From the NCBI GenBank assembly GCA_027061425.1, contig JALSUN010000233.1, positions 1-19,550 on the forward strand: a DNA stretch of 19,550 nt, given 5' to 3'. This document shows, one piece after another, positions 1-7,052 of this stretch. This DNA comes from Helicobacteraceae bacterium (GTDB lineage: Bacteria > Campylobacterota > Campylobacteria > Campylobacterales > Sulfurimonadaceae). The notes beneath the pieces are model-generated. The model did not search any database. It saw nothing but the letters and a program-made list of their open reading frames with translations, and was not told where the DNA came from. The first letter of the stretch is position 1; the number at the start of each line of letters is the position of its first letter. A program made the translations under genes and the position numbers.

Positions 1-338
1 ATGTCTTGAAGTTCATAACGGTGGTAAGCAAGAAGTGCTTTGTTTGCTGTTACAACAGCTTTACCATTTTGTAATGCTGCTTTAACCACCTCAAAAGGCT
101 CTTCTACCCCACCCATCAGTTCAACAATGATATCGATCTCAGGATCGTTAATAACATCATTAGGATTATCTGTAAGCTTGATATCAAGACCACGATCTTT
201 AGAGAGGTTTTTAACAACACCAGAGGTGACTACGATCTCACGACCCGCACGGGCTGTGATCATCTCTTTGTTGTCGTTCAATATTTTGACAACAGACGTA
301 CCTACCGTACCTACACCAATTACACCAACTTTTAGCAT
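1..338 (-). CDS. hom: Homoserine dehydrogenase, N-terminal part (cut by window edge)
   Basis: This is the first 112 codons of an NAD(P)-dependent homoserine dehydrogenase, which reduces aspartate semialdehyde to homoserine in threonine and methionine synthesis. The translation opens with a Rossmann dinucleotide-binding fingerprint, MLKVGVIGVGTVG (GxGxxG at residues 8-13). It later has the family-typical VELMGG stretch and VVTANKALLA near the cut. The catalytic and ACT domains lie beyond the left edge and cannot be checked. The ATG at 336-338 directly follows the stop of the aminotransferase gene with no intervening base. A good Shine-Dalgarno sequence (AAGAGGA) sits about 8 nt upstream, inside that upstream gene, so the two genes are probably co-transcribed and translationally coupled. 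The family assignment is confident; cofactor preference is not known. Confidence 0.93.
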   Translation of the reverse strand, partial: MLKVGVIGVGTVGTSVVKILNDNKEMITARAGREIVVTSGVVKNLSKDRGLDIKLTDNPNDVINDPEIDIIVELMGGVEEPFEVVKAALQNGKAVVTANKALLAYHRYELQD

Positions 339-1556
339 CTATTTTTCCTCTTGAAACTGTTTTAAAAACTCTTTGATGTTCCGCGCCGCTTGACGGATAC
401 GGTTGTCATTTTCTATCAGTGCAATACGCACATAGTTCTCACCATACTCACCAAAACCGATACCCGGTGCCACAGCGACCTGTGCTTCGACCAGAAGGCG
501 TTTAGAGAATTCTAATGAACCTAAGTGTTCCACACATTTTGGAAGTTTTGCCCAGACAAACATACTCGCTTGATTACGGCGAATTTCCCAACCTGCACGT
601 CCAAAAGCCTCTATCAGTACATCTTGACGGTGGTCATACTTGTCTGTAATATCTCTAACACACTGCTGATCACCGTTAAGTGCGACTGTAGCTGCCACCT
701 GGATTGGTGTGAACATACCGTAGTCTAACCACGACTTGATCTTCTGAAGTGCACCAATAAGTTTTTTGTTTCCTACAAAGAAACCAACACGCCAACCGGC
801 CATGTTGTACGACTTAGAAAGTGTAAATGACTCAACAGCCACATCTTTAGCCCCTTCGACTTCCATAATGGAAGGGGTCACATAACCGTCAAAAGTGATG
901 TCACCATAAGCGATGTCTGAGATGATGTAAAAACGCTCTTTTTTTGCCATAGCAACCAGACGTTTATAGAAGTCCAGTGTCACCGTTGCTGTTGTAGGGT
1001 TGTGAGGGAAGTTCACCAAAACATACTTAGGACGAGGAGAGCTCTCTTTAAAGACTTTCGCAAGATCGGCTAAGAACTTATCTTCATCGATCTTATAATC
1101 TTCGTCAAACTCTAAACCAAACTTAACAACATTTCCACCTGCCAAGATAAATGCATAACTGTGGATAGGATAGGTAGGATCAGGAACAACAGCGACATCA
1201 CCCGGGTTTGTAATAGCGTAACAGAGGTGTGCGTAACCCTCTTTTGAACCCATAGTCGCCACACACTCTGTCATAGGATCAAGATCACAATCATAACGAC
1301 GTTTGTACCAGTCAGAGATAGCCATCAACAGTTTAGGAATACCCTTCGAAGTTGAGTAACCATGTGTTTTGGTCTTCTGTGCAGACTCTACCAGTTTCTC
1401 ACGAATGTGCTCCGGTGTATCTCCATCAGGGTTACCCATAGAAAAGTCTATAACATCCGCACCGGCACGACGCTCTGCCATTTTCAAATCATTTACTTCT
1501 GCAAAAACATATTTTGGCAATCTCTTTATACGGTCAAACTCTATCTCATCAAACAT
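339..1556 (-). CDS. alaC: PLP-dependent class I aminotransferase, AlaC type
   Basis: A 405-residue fold-type I aminotransferase of cytosolic amino-acid metabolism. From memory it follows E. coli AlaC (glutamate-pyruvate transaminase) closely along its whole length: IDFSMGNPDG near residue 36, THGYSTSKGIPKL near 64, and the PLP-lysine segment FTLSKSYNMAGWRVGF, with Lys248 the expected Schiff-base residue. FPHNPT (183-188), Asp214 and Tyr217 supply the usual PLP contacts, and GIGFG and the arginine in YVRIALIEN fit the carboxylate-binding end. The start has AGGAG 6 nt upstream, 8 bp after the preceding gene. Position before hom suggests a role in aspartate-family or alanine/pyruvate metabolism. 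Homologues are often annotated as aspartate or LL-diaminopimelate aminotransferase, so the substrate is uncertain while the family is not. Confidence 0.9.
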   Translation of the reverse strand: MFDEIEFDRIKRLPKYVFAEVNDLKMAERRAGADVIDFSMGNPDGDTPEHIREKLVESAQKTKTHGYSTSKGIPKLLMAISDWYKRRYDCDLDPMTECVATMGSKEGYAHLCYAITNPGDVAVVPDPTYPIHSYAFILAGGNVVKFGLEFDEDYKIDEDKFLADLAKVFKESSPRPKYVLVNFPHNPTTATVTLDFYKRLVAMAKKERFYIISDIAYGDITFDGYVTPSIMEVEGAKDVAVESFTLSKSYNMAGWRVGFFVGNKKLIGALQKIKSWLDYGMFTPIQVAATVALNGDQQCVRDITDKYDHRQDVLIEAFGRAGWEIRRNQASMFVWAKLPKCVEHLGSLEFSKRLLVEAQVAVAPGIGFGEYGENYVRIALIENDNRIRQAARNIKEFLKQFQEEK

Positions 1557-1564
1557 CTATTCTC

Positions 1565-2440
1565 CTATCTTTTACCAGAGCCATAAAACTCTAGTCCATA
1601 TCGTATATTGGTTACTGTATAGAGATCACTTACACGTATGTAACGGGTCTCTAAAGGTAGTTCTAACAAAAACTGCTTACTCTCTTTATCTTTTTTGATC
1701 ACTTTCAACAGACGTAAAGAGCTATCATAAAGGGCAATGTACGGAAACCAGTGATTCGCCTTATGGCTTTTGATCCGTACTTTTTTAATATGCTGTACAT
1801 CGATCCATTTGGCATACTGTAGCCTTCTGAACTTTTGTGGTTTGCCATCTCTTATGACTACCGCTTTCAGGTGGGCATCTTTTGTATCAATATTATAATG
1901 CCAATCAGTTGCTGAAACACGTACAATATCTATAATCTCACAGCCACGTTTTGCCAACTCTTTTCGTAAGATTACGGGGTCGGTAACAAACTCGGCTTGA
2001 AGAGAGATCTTCCACTGAAACCCTGTAGTGTCGTTAACAGATTCTACTGTAACATACCGGTAATACCCCATATCACGAAGCGTATCACTCATGAGCTTAA
2101 CAAAAAAGAGGGGGTCACCTGTAGAGTGAAAGGTCATCTCATACTGCTGTGGCTCTTTGAAAAAGAGGTGCAACAGTCCATTACCTTCCAAGGTCTCTAC
2201 CACTTTGACCACATTGATATGGTCATCTGTATAAAAGTGGTTGACATCTCTAAAGTTGATATGGATGTAGTCTTTGTTACGTTCAAATGATGCTTCCCCT
2301 ATAAAGGAGATAATCTTGGCATCCAGGGCTTCTGCTTTTGTCATTGGTGTTTCTGCAGTAATCTCACTTGAAGCATCTACCTGCATCGCAGCATATAAAG
2401 AGAGAGTAAAGAGTAAAAGTGTAAAAAGACGTACTACCAA
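1565..2440 (-). CDS. Exported protein of unknown function (TTG start)
   Basis: I do not recognise this 291-residue protein. It begins with a probable signal peptide (MVVRLFTLLLFTLSLYAA, then a polar segment), so it is predicted to be periplasmic or outer-membrane associated. The rest is soluble mixed alpha/beta sequence with one cysteine (about residue 176). The C-terminal third is rich in Lys/Arg and alternating beta-like segments (YIALYDSS, RYIRVSDLYTV, YGLEFYGSGKR). There is no catalytic motif that I can name. The TTG at 2438-2440 is chosen because AGAGG lies 6 nt upstream and because the first internal Met (residue 19) would remove the signal peptide. It overlaps the upstream RodZ-like gene by 7 bp, implying coupled translation and perhaps a shared envelope role. 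Confidence 0.8.
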   Translation of the reverse strand: MVVRLFTLLLFTLSLYAAMQVDASSEITAETPMTKAEALDAKIISFIGEASFERNKDYIHINFRDVNHFYTDDHINVVKVVETLEGNGLLHLFFKEPQQYEMTFHSTGDPLFFVKLMSDTLRDMGYYRYVTVESVNDTTGFQWKISLQAEFVTDPVILRKELAKRGCEIIDIVRVSATDWHYNIDTKDAHLKAVVIRDGKPQKFRRLQYAKWIDVQHIKKVRIKSHKANHWFPYIALYDSSLRLLKVIKKDKESKQFLLELPLETRYIRVSDLYTVTNIRYGLEFYGSGKR

Positions 2441-3291
2441 AGTTTACCTCTATTACGCGCCTTGAACTCCTCTTTGTCTATTACCTGACAGATACCATTT
2501 TCATATAAGAACAAAAGCTTTTTATCTTCTCTGAACTTTAGTGTCTCATCTCCACAGTCCAGATCAAGATGCCCATAACCTGTCACCACCAACCATGTCT
2601 TTTCAGCATCTAACTCTAATGGTTTGCTAATCGTCTCTACTCTACGTTTATGGGTATCTGCATTAATCAGACCTAGCCACAATCTACTTTTAGGAATAAT
2701 TCTAAAGTATAACGGAATAGAAGGTTCACTCTTTGCAACAGTATCTGAAGCCTTCTTCTCTGTTACATTGGCTTCATCTTGTCCAAACTCTGCTGACTCC
2801 ACATCATTGTTTTCCATCATCTCTTCAACATTAGAAGGATGTGGCGTTTTAATGTTTAGGTTTTGCTTAGCTTTGTCTATAGCACTATTATTGATTTCTA
2901 CTTTTTGAGTCTCTGACGAAGAGAAATCAATACTATTTAATATAGTGATAAGAAGCGCTATTACAATTATGGCACCTGAACCGTATATAAATTTTTTATT
3001 GTGAAGAAGGGCTTTAGGGTTTTCAAGGAGTTTAGAACCTTGTTCAGCAATGTCGAAACTATCATTAACTTTAATCTCGTTCTCTGCTTTTGTAAAAAGG
3101 TACTCTTGTTTGAGATCAGAGAGGTCAATTTTATATTCGCGTTCCAAAATAGAAAAAAATCCTAAAAGTTGAGGCTTTGTAAAGTGTTCAAAATCTCTGT
3201 TTAAAATCTGTTCCACGTGCATCAAAGGGATATGCGTCGCCGCTGTAATACTCTTTGCACCTAACTCTTGAAGTTTGCTAAAGCCTTCCAT
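2434..3291 (-). CDS. RodZ-like membrane protein (HTH-type N-terminus, one TM, periplasmic tail)
   Basis: This 285-residue protein has the layout of RodZ, the bitopic partner of MreB in rod-shape morphogenesis. A helical N-terminal region (about 1-65; KSITAATHIPLMHVEQIL resembles the degenerate Cro/CI-type HTH) is followed by a linker. One transmembrane helix lies at about 101-120 (FIYGSGAIIVIALLITIL). An acidic low-complexity periplasmic stretch (125-190) leads to a beta-rich C-terminal domain (from about 195), where WLGLINADT and WLVVTGYGHLDL recall the RodZ C-terminal domain. The ATG immediately follows the rlmB stop, with AGGA about 8 nt upstream. Topology is well supported; the RodZ assignment is inference from architecture and could instead be another HTH-TM envelope protein. 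Confidence 0.68.
   Translation of the reverse strand: MEGFSKLQELGAKSITAATHIPLMHVEQILNRDFEHFTKPQLLGFFSILEREYKIDLSDLKQEYLFTKAENEIKVNDSFDIAEQGSKLLENPKALLHNKKFIYGSGAIIVIALLITILNSIDFSSSETQKVEINNSAIDKAKQNLNIKTPHPSNVEEMMENNDVESAEFGQDEANVTEKKASDTVAKSEPSIPLYFRIIPKSRLWLGLINADTHKRRVETISKPLELDAEKTWLVVTGYGHLDLDCGDETLKFREDKKLLFLYENGICQVIDKEEFKARNRGKLW
2447..2451 (-). promoter_or_regulatory. Shine-Dalgarno fixing a TTG start
   Basis: AGAGG on the minus strand lies 6 nt before the TTG at 2438-2440, inside the 3' end of the upstream gene. This supports TTG as the real start of the exported-protein gene rather than a later ATG that would lack a signal peptide. Confidence 0.6.
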
Positions 3292-3969
3292 TTAACGCAT
3301 CCTGTCGATTAAGATCGCACCAGCAGCACTCACATTTAATGAGTCAAAGCCATGCTCCATCTTGATACTTACAGGGTAATCTAACTTAGAGACCACACGA
3401 TTGCTCAGTCCTTCTGACTCGTTACCTAAGATGAGGGCACGCTTATAAGTGATGTTCACCTCATTAATGTTCTCACCATCCATAACTGCGCCATAAAGGT
3501 AAGTTCCAGAGGTTTTAAGTTCATTAATAACATCTTGGACGTTGTTAACAACACATATGGGCATGTCAAAAATAGCACCCGAAGAGCTACGCACAACACC
3601 CTCAATGTTAAGGTGTTTCATCCCACAAACGATGACACCATCAACACCAAGGGCATAAGCACTACGTACAATAGCACCGATGTTACCAATGTCAGTCACA
3701 CCGCTAAGTACTACTAAAAATGGCTTGGTGCGGAGGGCATCTAACTGCTTGACTTCAACACCATCGATGTCTGCGAGAAACCCTTGATGGTTACCGCTTT
3801 TGGCCATTTGTTGCGCCGCCTCAGGGGGGATACGTTTGATAGTAATGCCCATGCGCATAAGACGTGAATACTCTTTTTTTTCTAGCTCTTTGGCCAGATA
3901 GAGTGTCTCAATACGGTTGGGGTACTTCTCAAGAAGGTAATAAACTGGTTGTTTTCCATAGATTAACAT
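3292..3969 (-). CDS. rlmB: 23S rRNA 2'-O-ribose methyltransferase, SpoU/TrmH family (RlmB-like)
   Basis: A 225-residue SPOUT-class methyltransferase, probably methylating the ribose of a guanosine in 23S rRNA (G2251 in E. coli RlmB). The N-terminal MLIYGKQPVYYLLE and GNHQGF (59-64) are typical of the RlmB/TrmH L30e-like substrate-binding domain. The three SpoU motifs follow: NIGAIVRSAYALGV (96-109, catalytic Arg102), ILGNESEGL (180-188) and SLNVSAAGAI (210-219), which form the trefoil-knot SAM site. It is slightly shorter than E. coli RlmB (about 243 residues). It is the first gene of the minus-strand operon. The ATG at 3967-3969 has no Shine-Dalgarno sequence and an in-frame stop lies only four codons upstream, so no longer start is available. 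The family is certain, the exact target base inferred. Confidence 0.9.
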   Translation of the reverse strand: MLIYGKQPVYYLLEKYPNRIETLYLAKELEKKEYSRLMRMGITIKRIPPEAAQQMAKSGNHQGFLADIDGVEVKQLDALRTKPFLVVLSGVTDIGNIGAIVRSAYALGVDGVIVCGMKHLNIEGVVRSSSGAIFDMPICVVNNVQDVINELKTSGTYLYGAVMDGENINEVNITYKRALILGNESEGLSNRVVSKLDYPVSIKMEHGFDSLNVSAAGAILIDRMR

Positions 3970-3975
3970 AGGGCG

Positions 3976-3981
3976 ATTTTA
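3976..3981 (-). promoter_or_regulatory. Candidate -10 box for the rlmB-hom operon
   Basis: TAAAAT on the minus strand lies 6 nt before the rlmB ATG, in an AT-rich stretch, with no evident Shine-Dalgarno between it and the start codon. Initiation about 7 nt downstream of this box would begin the transcript at or next to the ATG, giving a leaderless or nearly leaderless mRNA. No clear -35 is visible, which is common for sigma-70 promoters in Campylobacterota. Confidence 0.4.
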
Positions 3982-4128
3982 TCTAAAAAATACTTGATAT
4001 TATGTAATAAAGGGATTTTGTCACAAAACTTAAACAACTTCTGCCTCAATCACGCTTAAATATAGCTACTTTTTAGTCACGGTTCGTCATACTAAAGACA
4101 ACAAGAAATCATTATAGGTGTGTTCAAA
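3982..4128 (+). promoter_or_regulatory. Upstream region of the nuo operon
   Basis: This AT-rich gap between the divergent rlmB and nuo operons must hold the nuo promoter. Candidate -10 boxes are TATAGC at 4061-4066 and TATAGG at 4113-4118, neither with a convincing -35. The first would leave a leader of about 55 nt. AGG at 4116-4118 serves as a Shine-Dalgarno for the ATG at 4129. No operator, hairpin or riboswitch was recognised. Confidence 0.35.
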
Positions 4129-4488
4129 ATGCAAGATTCTCTTCTCTTGGCTTCAGGTATGATTATAGCACTTGTCATCTTGCTCCCTTTACTCTTTCAC
4201 TTGACACGATACTTAGGTGTACGCAGCGATAATGTTCGTAAAAATGAGCCTGTTGAAGGAGGAATTAGAAACACCCATAGAGACGCTTTTGATGCCTTTA
4301 ATACCAAGTTTTTTCTCGTTGGTATTATCTTTCTTATTTTTGACATAGAGGTACTGTTTCTCTTTCCTTGGGCCATCAATCTTCGTGAACTTGGTCTCTT
4401 TGGGATTATGGAGATGTTTCTCTTTTTAGGCCTGCTTATCGGAGGCCTCATCTATGTCTACCGCTCAGGAGTCTTAAAATGGACGTAA
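4129..4488 (+). CDS. nuoA: NADH-quinone oxidoreductase (complex I) subunit A
   Basis: A 119-residue membrane subunit of the proton-pumping arm next to the quinone site. Three transmembrane helices are visible: about 4-25, the helix starting KFFLVGIIFLIFDIEVLFLFPW (about 60-83), and a C-terminal one (MEMFLFLGLLIGGLIYVY). The family signature FDIEVLFLFPW is intact. In the conserved loop after helix 1 the usual Cys (YECG in mitochondrial ND3 and many bacteria) is replaced, reading PVEGG; E. coli NuoA (FESG) also lacks it. I choose the ATG at 4129, preceded by AGGTG at a good distance, over the in-frame GTG at 4120 that would abut the Shine-Dalgarno. It is the first gene of the operon and overlaps nuoB by 10 bp. 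Confidence 0.93.
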   Translation: MQDSLLLASGMIIALVILLPLLFHLTRYLGVRSDNVRKNEPVEGGIRNTHRDAFDAFNTKFFLVGIIFLIFDIEVLFLFPWAINLRELGLFGIMEMFLFLGLLIGGLIYVYRSGVLKWT

Positions 4489-4997
4489 GCAATGCCCACC
4501 TCTTAGATGATGCTGTTGTCACCACTACACTTGACGCTGTTGTTACCTGGGGACGTGAAGCCTCTCTTTGGCCCTTTGTTTTTGGTACCGCGTGTTGCGC
4601 CATAGAGTTTATGGCCACGGCTGCAAGTCGTTATGACATCTCCCGTTTTGGTGCAGAAGTGTTACGTTTTTCCCCACGCCATGCAGATCTTTTGGTTGTT
4701 GCTGGTACAGTGAGTTATAAACAGGCCCCCATCTTAAAACAGATCTACGACCAAATGCCTGAACCCAAGTGGGTCGTAGCTGTCGGCGCATGTGCCTCTA
4801 CTGGTGGATTTTATGATAACTACACCACCTTACAGGGGATTGACGAGATCGTACCTGTAGATGTCTATGTCGCAGGATGTCCGCCCCGTCCTGAAGCTAT
4901 TTTAGATGCCGTCATCAGCATACAAAAACAGCTTAAAGAGGAGCCCAAGTTCACCCTGCGTCACCAAGAGTTTAAAAGTAAGTTAGATAATGTCTGA
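4479..4997 (+). CDS. nuoB: Complex I subunit B, carries [4Fe-4S] cluster N2
   Basis: A 172-residue peripheral subunit that carries N2, the last cluster before ubiquinone or menaquinone. The four ligands are readable: adjacent Cys39-Cys40 in FGTACCAIEFMA, Cys105 in VGACASTGGFYDNY, and Cys134 in VAGCPPRPEAI. Also typical are RYDISRFGAEVLRFSPRHAD (arginine-rich docking face) and the VSYKQAPILKQIYDQMPEPKW block. Its length is normal for short NuoB forms. The ATG lies inside the end of nuoA with AGGAG about 8 nt upstream, so translation is probably coupled; it overlaps nuoCD by 8 bp. Confidence 0.97.
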   Translation: MDVSNAHLLDDAVVTTTLDAVVTWGREASLWPFVFGTACCAIEFMATAASRYDISRFGAEVLRFSPRHADLLVVAGTVSYKQAPILKQIYDQMPEPKWVVAVGACASTGGFYDNYTTLQGIDEIVPVDVYVAGCPPRPEAILDAVISIQKQLKEEPKFTLRHQEFKSKLDNV

Positions 4998-6618
4998 AAC
5001 CCAACACATCAATGCATCTGAACTTTTTGGTGTCATCTTTCAAGCTAAAGAACAAGAAGGTTTTAGCCTTCTGCTTGACATCACCGCCATAGACAACTTA
5101 GACAAGTCACACCCTACATCGACACGTTTTGAACTTGTCTACATCTTGCGCCATGAAGACTTTAAAACGTTAAAAATATTTAAAGTCTCCCTCGCAGACC
5201 CCCTAGAGGGAGTAGAGAGCATCACCTCTATCTACACCTCAGCAGAGTGGGCGGAGCGTGAAGTCTATGATCAGTATGGCATCCACTTTAAACACCATAA
5301 CACCCTCAAGCGCATCCTCAACCATAATGAGTTTGAAGGTCATCCTCTCAGGAAAGACTACATCATTACACAAGGGCAGTACTGCACCACATCTCAAGAC
5401 TTGATGGATGAGATGCAACCCCTGTTAGAGGCGCGCTGTCTTGATATGAAAGAGGATGACCTTATGATCGTCAACCTCGGTCCTTCGCATCCTGCAAGTC
5501 ACGGTACCATCCGTACCCTTGCGGCACTTGATGGTGAGACTATAGTTGCTGCAGCTGCTGAGATAGGCTACCTGCACAGAGGTTTTGAAAAGAGTTGTGA
5601 AAACCATAACTACAACCAGATCATCCCCTACACTGACCGTCTCAACTACTGCTCTGCGCTAATGAACAACATCGCTTTTTCAAAAACTGTAGAGGAGATG
5701 TTAGAGATAACGCTCCCCGACAGAGGGATCTTCATCCGTGTTATTCTCTCTGAACTTTCACGCGTGATCGACCATCTTGTCTGTTTGGCAGCAGGTCTTC
5801 TTGACATGGGTGGACAGACCAACTACTGGTACCTCTTTAACCCCAGAAATAATGCCTATGATTTTCTCTCCAAACTCACTGGAGCACGTCTCACCAATTC
5901 TTATATGCGTATAGGCGGTATGACCCATGATCTCTATGAGGGTTGGCAAGACGACCTTACGGATGTGCTCGCTAAAATCGACCAAGGTATTACTGACTCT
6001 CTAAAGATGATCACCCATAACCGCATCTACAACGACCGTATCCAAAACGTCTCACCGGTCTCTGCTGATGAAGCTTTACAGTATGGATTTACAGGTCCTA
6101 ACCTAAGAGCCAGTGGTGTAGCTTATGATCTTCGTTTTTCTGATCCCTACTACTACTATGACACTTTTGACTTTCAGATGGTGGTAGGTTCTGTGGGAGA
6201 CACCTATGATCGTATGATGGTACGTTTTGATGAGATGCACGAGAGTATGAAGATCATCAAACAGGCGATGGAACAGATCCCTGATGGTGCGATAAATGTC
6301 AGTGACAAGCGTATTGTCATGCCAAGTAAAGATGATGTTTATGGTGGTATAGAAGGCATGATGAACCAGTTTAAACTAGTTATAGATGGGGTCAAAGTTC
6401 CTAAGGGTGAGCATTATGGTGCTTTTGAAGCAGCTAATGGTGAGCTAGGTTTCTACATCGTAAGCGATGGTAGTGGTACCCCTTATAAGGTCAAGGTAAG
6501 ACCTCCCAGTTTTTACCACATGGCAGCCTACCCCAAGATCATAGAAAACTACCAAGTCGCAGATGCCATTATGACCTTGGGAAGCCTTAACATTATTGCA
6601 GGAGAGATGGACCGATGA
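4990..6618 (+). CDS. nuoCD: Complex I fused subunit C/D (quinone-site subunit)
   Basis: A 542-residue fusion of NuoC (about 1-145) and NuoD (about 155-542). The NuoC half shows the 30-kDa subunit signature: EWAEREVYDQYGIHF (86-100) and GHPLRKDY (117-124). The NuoD half begins at VNLGPSHPASHGTIR; His171 matches the quinone-head-group His and Tyr220, in YTDRLNY, the partner Tyr (Thermus Nqo4 His38 and Tyr87, from memory). The C-terminal blocks GELGFYIVSDGSGTPYKVKVR and GEMDR are intact. A short linker (about 130-155) joins the parts without frameshift. Fusion is classic for Enterobacteria, whereas Campylobacter and Helicobacter have separate nuoC and nuoD, so it marks this operon as a different lineage. 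It overlaps nuoE by 4 bp (ATGA). Confidence 0.96.
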   Translation: MSETQHINASELFGVIFQAKEQEGFSLLLDITAIDNLDKSHPTSTRFELVYILRHEDFKTLKIFKVSLADPLEGVESITSIYTSAEWAEREVYDQYGIHFKHHNTLKRILNHNEFEGHPLRKDYIITQGQYCTTSQDLMDEMQPLLEARCLDMKEDDLMIVNLGPSHPASHGTIRTLAALDGETIVAAAAEIGYLHRGFEKSCENHNYNQIIPYTDRLNYCSALMNNIAFSKTVEEMLEITLPDRGIFIRVILSELSRVIDHLVCLAAGLLDMGGQTNYWYLFNPRNNAYDFLSKLTGARLTNSYMRIGGMTHDLYEGWQDDLTDVLAKIDQGITDSLKMITHNRIYNDRIQNVSPVSADEALQYGFTGPNLRASGVAYDLRFSDPYYYYDTFDFQMVVGSVGDTYDRMMVRFDEMHESMKIIKQAMEQIPDGAINVSDKRIVMPSKDDVYGGIEGMMNQFKLVIDGVKVPKGEHYGAFEAANGELGFYIVSDGSGTPYKVKVRPPSFYHMAAYPKIIENYQVADAIMTLGSLNIIAGEMDR

Positions 6619-7052
6619 GTTTTACTTTTACTCCAGAGAACATAAAAACTATAGCCAAACTTAAAACACGCTACCCAAAGCCTCAAGCCCTTTCACTCCC
6701 TTGTTTATGGATGGCGCAGTATCAAGAGGGGTTTATCTCTATCGATGCTATTGATGTTATAGCAGAGGTGACTGAGACACCCGCGATGGAGATCTACCGT
6801 GTTGCCACTTTTTATAGTATGTTTCATCTCCAACCCATTACAAAAAAGCGCGTTATGGTCTGTAAGACCCTCTCGTGCAAGCTTTGTGGCAGTGAAGAGA
6901 TCTTAGCGCATCTCAGTAAAAGAGAAGATGTTTTAGTAGAAGAGGTCGAGTGCCTTGGTTCTTGTGGCAGTGCTCCTGTTATGCAGATAGATGATCTCTA
7001 TTATGAAGACCTCACTACCCAAAAAGTAGATGCCGTTTTGGAGCAGTTATGA
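6615..7052 (+). CDS. nuoE: Complex I subunit E, [2Fe-2S] cluster N1a
   Basis: A 145-residue subunit of the electron-input module: an N-terminal helical part (ITRYP-like KTRYPKPQALSLPCLWMAQ and YRVATFYSMF, typical of NuoE) followed by a thioredoxin-like domain with a [2Fe-2S] cluster. Ligands are Cys83 and Cys88 (VCKTLSCKLCGS) and Cys113 and Cys117 (ECLGSCGSAP). An extra cysteine, Cys91, follows the second ligand. It is about 20 residues shorter than E. coli NuoE. It sits between nuoCD and nuoF with 4-bp overlaps on both sides. Presence of nuoE is notable because Campylobacter and Helicobacter nuo operons replace nuoE and nuoF with unrelated small genes. Confidence 0.95.
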   Translation: MSFTFTPENIKTIAKLKTRYPKPQALSLPCLWMAQYQEGFISIDAIDVIAEVTETPAMEIYRVATFYSMFHLQPITKKRVMVCKTLSCKLCGSEEILAHLSKREDVLVEEVECLGSCGSAPVMQIDDLYYEDLTTQKVDAVLEQL

